From JACJYC01 sp964558465 (GTDB lineage Bacteria > Bacteroidota > Bacteroidia > Chitinophagales > Saprospiraceae): 64,000 nt of DNA. Every line of letters begins with the position of its first letter. The stretch's first letter is position 1. Below the pieces are notes generated by a model that was not told the DNA's origin, did not search any database, and saw only the letters and a list, made by a program, of their open reading frames with translations. Of the stretch, positions 9,118 through 18,160 are shown in pieces. The stretch spans positions 27,862-91,861 of the forward strand of contig CAZLEF010000022.1 in NCBI GenBank assembly GCA_964558465.1, in the 5' to 3' direction. The position numbers were made by a program, and so were the translations under genes.

Positions 9118-11865
9118 ATGAAACAATACATTTATTTGATCCTGTTTTTAACAATCAGTCTGCAAACAGGTTTCTCCCAGACACTTGACCAATGGATCAA
9201 GGCAGGCGACCGGGCTTCCGCTTCCGCCGACTACTATGCCGCTTTTCGTTACTATGAAATAGCGCTTGAATTCGACTCCACCAGGATGGACGTATGGAAT
9301 CAGTACGCTGAATCCGCCAGGCGTTTTGACGCCTATAACAAAGCGGCCCTCGCCTACCAGCGGGTCGTCAACTCCCCCCAGGCCCGGAATTTCCCGAAAG
9401 CCGCCTTCTGGCTGGCCGTCTGCAAACAAAAATTAGGGGATTACCAGGGGTCGAAAGACCTCTTCCAGCAATACCTCGATGATCAGCCCGACGCTTCGGA
9501 CACCGATAAAAAAGCTGCCGTAAAAGGCATCGCCGACTGCCTTTGGGCCGACTCCATCGCCCAACACAAAACAGAGATCGTCATTGTCAACCTTGGCGAC
9601 AAGGTCAACTCGGCTTATTCCGACGTCGGACCAGCTTTCAGAGGCGATGAACTGTATTATTCTTCCTTTAAATTCATCAATGAAAGGGATACGGCCAACC
9701 CGCCGCGAACCTATTTCAAAATTCTCAAATCGCTGGAAGGCGCAGAAGGCCAACCCATCCCCGAACTCACCCTCAAAGAAGGCATTCACGCAGCGCATAC
9801 TTCTTTCAGTCCGGATAATTCAATGGTCTATTATACCCTTTGCGAGTATAAAGAAGACAACGAAATCCGTTGCGATCTTTACAGAAGCCCCGTTTCGACG
9901 GATGGAAAATGGGGCGCCCCTGAAAAACTGCCGATCAACCTCGACGGGTTTACTTCCACACACCCGAGCATCGGCGTTAACGGACTTACGGGCCAGGAAG
10001 TACTTTATTTCTCTTCCAACCGGCCGGGAGGCAAAGGCAGGCTTGACCTCTGGTACAGTCTCCTGGACGAAGAAGGTAAACCCGGTCAGCCGTTGCCCCT
10101 TGATCCGCTCAATACCGAAGAAAACGACGCCACGCCTTTCTGGTATACACCGACACAAACCTTGTATTTCAGTACGGAAGGCCGCCGGACGCTGGGTGGC
10201 TTCGATATATACCAGAGCAATTATCTCGGCGATCACTGGTCGGACCCGCAACACCTGGGGATTCCGGTCAACTCCAGTTACGACGACCAGTATTTTACCC
10301 TCAATACCTACGGTTACCTCGCTTACCTCGCTTCCAGAAGGCCGCATCAGGATGCCATCTACTGGGATGATTCCAAAGATGCCTGCTGTTTCGATCTGTA
10401 TTATCAGCAAAGGGATGTGCTGGTGCTGGATGTTTTTACTTTCAATAACCTGGACAAATCCCCCTTGCCGGGCACTTTGGTTGAATTGATCGAAATATTG
10501 CCCGACGGCGAGGAAAAACTGGTCAGCAAATTGTACAACAAGGACGGCAATGATTTCTTTTTTCCGCTCGAAAGGGGTAAAAAATACAAGGTCAGGGGAA
10601 GCAAGGAAGAGTTTACCCCCGATATGGCCGTTATCGATACCAATGACCCTCAATACAAGGATAAAACGAGGATCCGGCAGGATCTTTACCTGGATCCCGG
10701 CATCCGGCTTGATGTTTTGACCTTCAAGAGCATTGACTCCCTTGCGCTGAACGGCGCCACGGTTGAAGTGGTCGAACTGGGGCCGGACGGCGATATCCCC
10801 GTTGGAATCGTTGAAAATACCCCTGGCAATCATTCGGAGTTTGTGGTGAAAAGGGGCAAACGATATGTGATCAAGGGCACCCGCCCCGGATTTATCGGCC
10901 CGGTTTACGACACGTTGGATCTCACAGATCCCAAATGGAATGACATTCCCAGGGTTGAACGCCGTTTGTATTTCCCGCAGACCCTGGAAATCCTGGTTTA
11001 CGATGGCAAAACCCGCGCACCGCTGTCCGGCGTTACGGTGGAATTGATGAACATTGTTCCGGAGGGGCTGGATTCCCTGTCCAACAAGACCAATTTTGAA
11101 GGCAACAGATTTGAATGGAGCCCTATTGACCTGGGTAAAAAATACTTCGCCAGGGCTTCCCGGCCCGGGTATATCCCCTTTGCCGACGATCTGGTCATCA
11201 CCGAAAAGGATATCGTTGACAATGAAGGGAAAATCACGATCGAGATCGAACTGGAGCGGAAGCCCATTGCAGAGATGCTTCCCCTCTCTCTGTATTACGA
11301 CAATGACTATCCCGACCCGCGTACCTTGCTGATCACGACAACCAAGGAATATGTGGAGACGTATGAAGTGTATTACAGCAAAAAGGACACCTTCATGGCC
11401 GAGTTCACAAAAGGGATGTCGGATCAGGAGAAATTTGTGACCTCCACCCGTTTCGGCGACTTCTTCGACCGGGACGTCAAAGGCGGCAGGGACAACCTGG
11501 ACCTGTTTGCAGAAGAATTGTTGCTCCCGTTGCAGGAAGGATCCGATGTTGTTCTGACCCTGATGGGGTACGCCAGCCCCCGGGCTACGGCGCCTTATAA
11601 TTTCAACCTGAGCAAACGGAGGATCGATTGTGTGAAAAATTATTTTGAAAGATACCAGACCGGCGTATTTCTGCCGTATTTGTCATCCGGCAAATTGCGC
11701 TTTAAGGAAGAGCCTTTCGGCGAATCCACCGCCAATCTGGAGGAGGTCAGCGACGCGTTGAATGACCCGCGCAATTCGGTTTACAGCATCCGGGCCTCGG
11801 TTGAAAGACGGGTCGATATCAAAAACATTGAAATCAAGACCAAGGATCTCAGCGGTAAACAATGA
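9118..11865 (+). CDS. OmpA-family/PD40 surface protein (PorE-like)
   Basis: About 915 residues. Order: signal peptide (to QTGFSQ); TPR-like helices to about residue 130; WD40-like PD40 propeller strands at about 165-430 (SFSPDNSMVYYT, YFSSNRPGGKGRLDLW, YFSTEGRRTLGGFDIY); three carboxypeptidase-regulatory-like beta domains at about 435-715; and an OmpA-type peptidoglycan-binding domain (GYASPRATAPYNFNLSKRR, VERRVDI). This matches the architecture of T9SS PorE-like proteins that link outer-membrane complexes to peptidoglycan. An in-frame ATG at 9103 is the alternative start. It shares the operon with PorP/SprF. The OmpA domain is divergent, so binding is inferred. Confidence 0.87.
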   Translation: MKQYIYLILFLTISLQTGFSQTLDQWIKAGDRASASADYYAAFRYYEIALEFDSTRMDVWNQYAESARRFDAYNKAALAYQRVVNSPQARNFPKAAFWLAVCKQKLGDYQGSKDLFQQYLDDQPDASDTDKKAAVKGIADCLWADSIAQHKTEIVIVNLGDKVNSAYSDVGPAFRGDELYYSSFKFINERDTANPPRTYFKILKSLEGAEGQPIPELTLKEGIHAAHTSFSPDNSMVYYTLCEYKEDNEIRCDLYRSPVSTDGKWGAPEKLPINLDGFTSTHPSIGVNGLTGQEVLYFSSNRPGGKGRLDLWYSLLDEEGKPGQPLPLDPLNTEENDATPFWYTPTQTLYFSTEGRRTLGGFDIYQSNYLGDHWSDPQHLGIPVNSSYDDQYFTLNTYGYLAYLASRRPHQDAIYWDDSKDACCFDLYYQQRDVLVLDVFTFNNLDKSPLPGTLVELIEILPDGEEKLVSKLYNKDGNDFFFPLERGKKYKVRGSKEEFTPDMAVIDTNDPQYKDKTRIRQDLYLDPGIRLDVLTFKSIDSLALNGATVEVVELGPDGDIPVGIVENTPGNHSEFVVKRGKRYVIKGTRPGFIGPVYDTLDLTDPKWNDIPRVERRLYFPQTLEILVYDGKTRAPLSGVTVELMNIVPEGLDSLSNKTNFEGNRFEWSPIDLGKKYFARASRPGYIPFADDLVITEKDIVDNEGKITIEIELERKPIAEMLPLSLYYDNDYPDPRTLLITTTKEYVETYEVYYSKKDTFMAEFTKGMSDQEKFVTSTRFGDFFDRDVKGGRDNLDLFAEELLLPLQEGSDVVLTLMGYASPRATAPYNFNLSKRRIDCVKNYFERYQTGVFLPYLSSGKLRFKEEPFGESTANLEEVSDALNDPRNSVYSIRASVERRVDIKNIEIKTKDLSGKQ

Positions 11866-11971
11866 ACCGGCCAGGGTCTTGCATATGGCATATACTATGA
11901 CGAAATCATTCCATAAACATATTGTTCACGGCTTCCGGTTCGAATGGTTGCCGTGCCTAAACCATACCATG

Positions 11972-14900
11972 ATGAAACGCATTCATACCCGGAAACAGCT
12001 TTTTAATGCGGGCCTGTTCGCAATCATTGCGGCCGTTTCTCTTTGCCTGAGTCACGACCTGAATGCGGAAGGCACCCGTCAATTAGCCCCGACAGGGCCC
12101 GGCGACATTGTCATGCTGGAAACCAACAGCCCGGCGTTTGGCAATTTTGCCGCCTTTGACGGTCCGGAAGACGGCCGGCTTTTTATCACCATCCACGACC
12201 CCGGTGAAGTGGTTTTCCTGGGGTTGTCGCCCGAATACAATGATCTCGGCGCTCCGTTTGGCCCGCTGAGCTTCAGCCAGTACCGGTTCAGGATCAAAAA
12301 ACTGGTGCAGGGCAGCCCCGATCCGATCGTGCACGGCCCATTTACCATCAGCAATACGAATGCCAACGTCACCAACTGGAACCAGGCCCAGTTTGGTTCC
12401 TATAACGTAACGGCCACTTCCGGCGGCCAGCTGATCTATCAGTTTGCACCCGGTTCGGCAGGGGATTATTACATCGAATTCACTGATTTTGCCAGTGATA
12501 ACGACCCCAAGGTAATGATCGGATTGTGGGACATCACGGTCACCTCCGGCGGAACCCCGGTCAACGGCCGGGTTTGGTCCAAAAACTGGGCTTTCCGTAC
12601 ACCGAGGGTCACCGGCGACCAATACCCGGAATGCGGTTGGGATCGCCCCTTCAACGGAACCCTGTATTCTTATACCACCGACGGATTTGTCTCCAAAATC
12701 GATTTTCAGAACTCCGGCTTCCAGGGTCTTTCATTTAACGTAGCCTTTAACAGCCAGGGCCCCGGTGATTCGGAAGACCTGGTCGAGAAACGCAAGTCCG
12801 TTGAAAATGCCAACGCGACCGGCGCTGCAGCTGAACATAAAATTTTCTTGTCGGAACCCGACCCCCTGGTTTTCCCCGACGGTCAGTGCGGCCAGATCAT
12901 CGCAAGTTCCACTTTCAAATGCATCGACCCGAACAGTTTTTGCCTGGATGTGGGCGTTTCGAAGCCGGGCCAGGTTGAAATTTATCTTGATTTTGATCGC
13001 AACGGCGTATTTGATCCCGGCACACAGGACGTCAACTTGGTCTATACCTTCGGACCCAATGAACTTTCGGCTTGTGTGCCCTGGAATGGTTTGCGGGGCG
13101 ACAGCACCTCCGTGGCCTTCGGCGATACCATCAATCTTCTGTTCTATTATTCACAAGGGGTGCAGCATTGGGCCGTTTACGACGGTGAATTTATGAAAAA
13201 CGGCTTTTGTGTTGAAGCCGTCAGGCCGACCTGCGGAAGCCTGACCACGGATATCTTGTATTGGGATGACCGCAATATCCTCGAGGATCCGGGAACCGGC
13301 CAACCCAAAGACGGCCGGAACGGCTGCGCCTGCGGCAACGGATGCCGCACCTGGACGACCTTCGATTCCAATCCGGGCATCGGCAACTGCAGCAATATCG
13401 ATGATGATAAAACGACCGGTTACGGCGACAAAAGCACCCTCAATACCTGGTGGTATGCCAATATCGTTTTTGAACAAAGGGTCAATATCCCTTTATTGGC
13501 CTGCCAGATCTCAGCGGAAGACGACAGCATTTGTGTCGGACAAACCACCTTGTTTGAGGCGGCTGTTTCCGGTACTTCCACCAGTTATACCTTCCAGTGG
13601 ACCGGGCCGGATGGATTTACCTCAAATACCGCCTCGACAGGGCCCATCAGCGCTCCGGGCGAATACTGCGTAACGGTCACCGATGAGTTCGGGTGCTTTT
13701 CTGTCTGTTGCCAGGAATTGGTCCGGAACGACAGCCCCGTCCTGACCGCTGTTGGAACCAATGCGACCTGTGTGGCCGCATCCGATGGAATTATCTCCGC
13801 CTCCGCTTCCGGGGGATCCGGTAATTATGAATTCAGCCTGGACGGCGGGCCTTTTCAGCCGGACGGATTTTTTCCCGGCGTCGGCGCAGGTCTCCATACA
13901 GTGGTTGTCATTGACGAAATGGCCTGTCCCGACACCCTTGAAGTGGTGGTGGACGCCGATTTTGATATTGATATCACTTACCCCGATACCCTCGTCGTGT
14001 GCATCGGCGAATCGGCACAGATCCTGCCTGCAGGAAATACAGCGGGGCTTTTCTTCAACTGGACTCCCCAGCAAGGCTTGAACAATCCTGCGGTTGCGGA
14101 CCCGGTAGTTACTCCGCTGACCAATACTTTGTATACGGTTACCATCGGCCTCGTGGATGTCCCCGACTGCCAGATACAGCAGCAGGTCTATGTTTCCGTT
14201 ACGCCGCCCATCGGCCTTTCCGTTGACGGCGATTTAACGACCTGTGAAGCTGAAACGACCCTGACCGCAACCACCGCGGCTCCGGCAGAGATCGCCTGGT
14301 ATGATGCCGGAGGCATTCTGATAGGGGACCAGCCTTCGATCACCCTACCCGTTTCGGGAATCTCCAATATCAGCGTCATTGCTACCGATCCGGGCGGTTG
14401 CCAGGATACGATACCCCTGACCATCAGCGGCGGCCCCGCAGACGTGATCGTACCGGATACTGCAGCCGTATGCCTTGGAGAAGAAATTGACCTGACCGTT
14501 GTCAACCAGGATCCGAACGATGTACTGACCTACCAGTGGACCCCGGCCAACCTCTTCGCCGGCGGAACGGATACGGCCAGCCCGGATTATATTGAAACGG
14601 TCGGCCCCAATACCGTGTATGTTTCCATCAGCAACCAGTTCGGATGTCTTTATGAAGACTCTGTTCATGTTGCCGTCATCGACACGGCTATCAGCCTGAG
14701 TTTTACAAGTGAAGTCCAGTGCGACGGCACAACCGTTATTTTTACCAATACCAGCACCGACGCCTTCGGCTATTTATGGTTGTTTGGCGACGGAACCACC
14801 AGTACCGACGCGAATCCCGTCCACCTGTACCCAGGGCCGGGCGCTTATACCGTAACCCTCACCACGGTTTACGATGTGGATTGTGTTACCCCGTTCAGCA

Positions 14901-17641
14901 CAACGATTGTGGTGGAACTCCCGGAATTGGTGGCTGATTTTACCTACGACATCGCAGAATGCACCTCAGGCGGCGCGACCATTGCCTTTTTTGACCAGAC
15001 TTTTAATTCTTCCGGCAGCCCCCTCACCTGGTCATGGACCTTCAGCAACGGAGTCAGTTCCAGCCAGCAAAACCCGGTGGTTGATTTTACCGGAGAGGGG
15101 CAACTGATCGCGAATCTGATCGTGAATGCCACCAACGGTTGCGTAAGTGAAGCATCTGATACGTTGGATATCAGGCTTGTCGACCTTAACCTCGCGGATA
15201 CGATTATTGTTTGTATCGGAGATTCGGCGCCCCTGAACCCTGACGGAGATCCCGACCTTGTGTACGAATGGAGCCCCACGGCCGGTTTGGACGATCCTTC
15301 GGCAGCTAATCCGCTGGTTACGCCGCTTGAAACCACCGTTTATACGGTTACGGTCCGGAATATTGCAGGCTCGGATACCTGTACCATTTCGGAGCAGGTC
15401 ACCGTTTTTGTGCCCGATCCGATCAACCTCGACATAGGTCCCGACTTCACCACCTGCGGCGAAGACGTTACGTTTACCGCCACGGCCGATGTGCCGGTTA
15501 CGGTGCAATGGATCAGCGCCAATGAAGGCGGCCCGATCGGAAACGGGATGTCGGTCGAATTCAACCCCTTCGGGCGCGACACCATCATCGCGAAGGCTAC
15601 CGACGCCTTCGGATGTATGCAATCGGATACCCTGATCGTGACAAATAACGGCGTTGACGTGCAATTGGATCCGCCCGGCCCGGTATCTGCCTGCGAAGGT
15701 TTTGAGACCAGTTTTACGGTGATCAACCTGGACGAAACGGACCTGCTGACGTATCAATGGTCGCCGCAAGGAAATATCGTCGGCAGCCAGACGGATGTTA
15801 CGGCCACCTTTGTAATTGAAGAAGGCAGCCTCGATGTCCAGGTGATTGTGAACAACCAGTTTGAGTGCGCCGACACCCTGACTGCAGCGTTGTCGGTTGT
15901 GCCTTTCGACCCCAACCTTCCGGATACGGTCAGCGTTTGCCCGGGGACACAACCGGGGATCAATCCGGGTTTTACCCCAGGGTATACGTACCAATGGTCG
16001 CCTGCAGACGGTTTGAGCGACCCCAACGCTTCCAACCCGGTGTTTACCGGGACGGAGGATATGCGCTATTTTGTAACAGTAACCAATGTGACCCAGGGAT
16101 TCACCTGTGAGGTGGTGGATTCCGTTTTTGTGGAGATTTATCCGGAACTTGGGCTGACGACTGCGGGAGATACGGTGCTTTGTGAAGCCGTGCCGGTTAC
16201 CCTTACCGCCCAAACCCTGATCACGGCGGATATTGCCTGGTATACAGATCTCACCGGCCAGCCGTTTGGCACAGGGCCTGCGGTTACGGTTACCCCGGCG
16301 ACAGGCGCCAATACCTACACTGCCATTGCTACCGACCCTGAGACGGGTTGCAGGGATACCAGCTCGGTTTCGGTTACCGTCACACCGGTCGACGGCGTTC
16401 CGGATACAGAAATTACCGTTTGCGCCAATACGCCCACCCCGCTTAACCCGGGCGGAAATCCGGATCTGGAATATGAATGGACACCAACAACAGGCCTTGA
16501 CCTGACCAACCCCTGGAACCCCGTGATCAATACGCCAACATCGCAAACGTATACGGTTGTGATCACAGACCCCGTAAGCGGATGCGTGCTGGCCAAGGAG
16601 GTTTCGGTTGATGTTTATCCGCTGATCAACCTTACTGCAAATGAAGACGTCAGCCAATGCCAGGCGGACCCTGTGAACCTGGCAGCCACTGCTGATGTTG
16701 ACCTGGTTTCCGTGGTCTGGCTGGAGAACGGCGTTCAGATCGGGGCCGGATTGGAGATCACGAGGACCCCGCCGGTGGGTTTGGCCACTTATGTTGTTAC
16801 CGGAACGGATGCCAACGGTTGTATTGAAAAAGATACCGTCCTGGTCAACACCACACCCGTTCAGGCATCGATCACCTCGCCGCTGATCATCTGTGAACCG
16901 ACCGATGCGGTTGAACTCATGGTGGTGAACCTGAATCCGGCACAAACCCTCACCATCAACTGGAGTCCTGCCAACGCAACGGAACCGGATTCAGGGCCGA
17001 TCGTTACGGTCAACCCCAACCTGGCAGAGGAGTTCACTGCCGATATCAGCAACGAATTTGGTTGTACAGCCACTTTAACGACAACGGTTACGCTGGTCAC
17101 GTTGAACCTCGACCTGTCCATCGCCGCTGAGCCGGATACCTTTGCCTTGGGAGAATCGACGACGATCACCGTGACCGGTTGCGCGACCTGTGATTATGAC
17201 TGGACCCCGCCTTCCGGTGATATCACCGGGACAGGACCTGTCATTGTGGGGACGCCTGAAGAAACGGGCAGCCAGGTTTATGAAGTGTCGGCAAGTCTGC
17301 TGGGATGTGAAGAAAGGCTGAGCATTGAAGTCATTGTCATACCGTTTAAATGTGATGAAAATTATGTGTTCCTGCCCAATGCGTTTACACCCAACGGCGA
17401 CGGGAACAACGACGTGGTGCGGATCAGGAGCCTTTTCCTGGAGGATTTCAGCGAAGTAGAACTGATGATCTACAACCGGTGGGGAGAAGAGCTTTTCCGG
17501 ACCCGCGACCCCTTTGAGGTATGGGACGGCACTTTCAAAGGCGACCGGCTGGCGCCCGATGTCTACGGCTTCTGGTTGCGGACGGTTTGCCCCGACGGCG
17601 TGGAATTGATCCAGAAAGGCAATATTACCCTGATCCGGTAG
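11972..17641 (+). CDS. Giant T9SS type B secreted protein with Ig/PKD repeats and a gliding-motility (CHU_C) C-terminus
   Basis: About 1,890 residues from the ATG at 11972 (or 11969), which places a signal peptide (LFAIIAAVSLCLSHDLNA) at the front. An upstream in-frame extension overlaps the previous gene and is not credible. The N-terminal 500 residues are Cys-containing beta domains. A long array follows of alternating Ig/PKD modules; a roughly 50-residue unit of the form VCIGESAQILP...WTPQQGL...YTVTI occurs four times, and one clear PKD motif is YLWLFGDGTTS. The last 90 residues (VFLPNAFTPNGDGNND...YNRWGEELF...WDGTFKG) are the CHU_C type B sorting domain. Likely a cell-surface adhesin exported with its PorP/SprF neighbour. 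Confidence 0.92.
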   Translation: MKRIHTRKQLFNAGLFAIIAAVSLCLSHDLNAEGTRQLAPTGPGDIVMLETNSPAFGNFAAFDGPEDGRLFITIHDPGEVVFLGLSPEYNDLGAPFGPLSFSQYRFRIKKLVQGSPDPIVHGPFTISNTNANVTNWNQAQFGSYNVTATSGGQLIYQFAPGSAGDYYIEFTDFASDNDPKVMIGLWDITVTSGGTPVNGRVWSKNWAFRTPRVTGDQYPECGWDRPFNGTLYSYTTDGFVSKIDFQNSGFQGLSFNVAFNSQGPGDSEDLVEKRKSVENANATGAAAEHKIFLSEPDPLVFPDGQCGQIIASSTFKCIDPNSFCLDVGVSKPGQVEIYLDFDRNGVFDPGTQDVNLVYTFGPNELSACVPWNGLRGDSTSVAFGDTINLLFYYSQGVQHWAVYDGEFMKNGFCVEAVRPTCGSLTTDILYWDDRNILEDPGTGQPKDGRNGCACGNGCRTWTTFDSNPGIGNCSNIDDDKTTGYGDKSTLNTWWYANIVFEQRVNIPLLACQISAEDDSICVGQTTLFEAAVSGTSTSYTFQWTGPDGFTSNTASTGPISAPGEYCVTVTDEFGCFSVCCQELVRNDSPVLTAVGTNATCVAASDGIISASASGGSGNYEFSLDGGPFQPDGFFPGVGAGLHTVVVIDEMACPDTLEVVVDADFDIDITYPDTLVVCIGESAQILPAGNTAGLFFNWTPQQGLNNPAVADPVVTPLTNTLYTVTIGLVDVPDCQIQQQVYVSVTPPIGLSVDGDLTTCEAETTLTATTAAPAEIAWYDAGGILIGDQPSITLPVSGISNISVIATDPGGCQDTIPLTISGGPADVIVPDTAAVCLGEEIDLTVVNQDPNDVLTYQWTPANLFAGGTDTASPDYIETVGPNTVYVSISNQFGCLYEDSVHVAVIDTAISLSFTSEVQCDGTTVIFTNTSTDAFGYLWLFGDGTTSTDANPVHLYPGPGAYTVTLTTVYDVDCVTPFSTTIVVELPELVADFTYDIAECTSGGATIAFFDQTFNSSGSPLTWSWTFSNGVSSSQQNPVVDFTGEGQLIANLIVNATNGCVSEASDTLDIRLVDLNLADTIIVCIGDSAPLNPDGDPDLVYEWSPTAGLDDPSAANPLVTPLETTVYTVTVRNIAGSDTCTISEQVTVFVPDPINLDIGPDFTTCGEDVTFTATADVPVTVQWISANEGGPIGNGMSVEFNPFGRDTIIAKATDAFGCMQSDTLIVTNNGVDVQLDPPGPVSACEGFETSFTVINLDETDLLTYQWSPQGNIVGSQTDVTATFVIEEGSLDVQVIVNNQFECADTLTAALSVVPFDPNLPDTVSVCPGTQPGINPGFTPGYTYQWSPADGLSDPNASNPVFTGTEDMRYFVTVTNVTQGFTCEVVDSVFVEIYPELGLTTAGDTVLCEAVPVTLTAQTLITADIAWYTDLTGQPFGTGPAVTVTPATGANTYTAIATDPETGCRDTSSVSVTVTPVDGVPDTEITVCANTPTPLNPGGNPDLEYEWTPTTGLDLTNPWNPVINTPTSQTYTVVITDPVSGCVLAKEVSVDVYPLINLTANEDVSQCQADPVNLAATADVDLVSVVWLENGVQIGAGLEITRTPPVGLATYVVTGTDANGCIEKDTVLVNTTPVQASITSPLIICEPTDAVELMVVNLNPAQTLTINWSPANATEPDSGPIVTVNPNLAEEFTADISNEFGCTATLTTTVTLVTLNLDLSIAAEPDTFALGESTTITVTGCATCDYDWTPPSGDITGTGPVIVGTPEETGSQVYEVSASLLGCEERLSIEVIVIPFKCDENYVFLPNAFTPNGDGNNDVVRIRSLFLEDFSEVELMIYNRWGEELFRTRDPFEVWDGTFKGDRLAPDVYGFWLRTVCPDGVELIQKGNITLIR

Positions 17642-17649
17642 CGTTATCA

Positions 17650-17684
17650 GACCTCCGGGGGCGCCAAAGGCGGTCCCGGAGGTC
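17650..17684 (+). terminator. Hairpin after the giant surface protein gene
   Basis: GACCTCCGGG at 17650-17659 pairs perfectly with CCCGGAGGTC at 17675-17684. There is no T-run after it, and the next gene starts 17 bp later. It may be a transcript-end stabiliser or an attenuating structure rather than a full terminator. Confidence 0.5.
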
Positions 17685-17700
17685 AAACGCCATTTATAAT

Positions 17701-18078
17701 ATGCTGAGTTTCCTTTTTTGCTGCTTGTTTTCCATTCAGGGCCAGGCAAACGCCACGGCCGGCCCGATTACCTGGATCGGCCCGACGGAGCATGACTTCG
17801 GCGATCTGGCCCCTCTGAAGCCGGTTGTGCATACTTTTCGATTCAGGAATGTCTCCGGTAGCCCCCTGGTGATCGACAACGTAAGGCCTGCCTGCGGGTG
17901 CACTACTCCGGATTGGACTACCCGGCCGGTTTTGCCCGACTCCACGGCTGAAATAAGAATAGAATATGATGCCAGGGACAAAGGCTACTTCCGGAAATCC
18001 ATCAAAGTATATGTGAGCGGCCAAAGAAAAGCCGAAAAACTCTGGATTGAGGGATTTGTGGTGGTCCCTGGTGAGTGA
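17701..18078 (+). CDS. DUF1573 domain protein, secreted
   Basis: 125 residues: a hydrophobic signal (MLSFLFCCLFSIQGQANA) followed by one DUF1573 immunoglobulin-like domain. Its signature is HDFGDLAPLKPVVHTFRFRN...ACGCTTPDW, with the conserved CGCT. The family is abundant in Bacteroidota and secreted; its function is unknown. The ATG at 17701 gives the signal peptide directly. It follows the giant surface protein on the same strand, so it may be cotranscribed. A second DUF1573 gene lies near 62.5 kb. Confidence 0.85.
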   Translation: MLSFLFCCLFSIQGQANATAGPITWIGPTEHDFGDLAPLKPVVHTFRFRNVSGSPLVIDNVRPACGCTTPDWTTRPVLPDSTAEIRIEYDARDKGYFRKSIKVYVSGQRKAEKLWIEGFVVVPGE

Positions 18079-18127
18079 TTCTTTTCGTTTAACCTTTCTG
18101 TAACATTTTTTAGCTGTCAAATTCGTG

Positions 18128-18135
18128 TATATTTG
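18128..18135 (+). promoter_or_regulatory. -7 promoter element for signal peptidase
   Basis: TATATTTG is an exact match to the Bacteroidota -7 consensus TAnnTTTG, 25 bp before the chosen ATG. No clear -33 TTTG lies at the usual spacing. Confidence 0.5.
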
Positions 18136-18160
18136 CCCGGAATTAAATTTAGGCATCTAT

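Noticed and set aside
11762..11968. Upstream extension of the giant surface protein
   Set aside because: It overlaps the OmpA-like gene and places about 70 non-conserved residues before the signal peptide.
15032..16945. 637-codon open frame on the minus strand
   Set aside because: It lies wholly inside the giant CHU_C protein gene, its translation has no family features, and it arises from the third-position GC pattern of the real gene.
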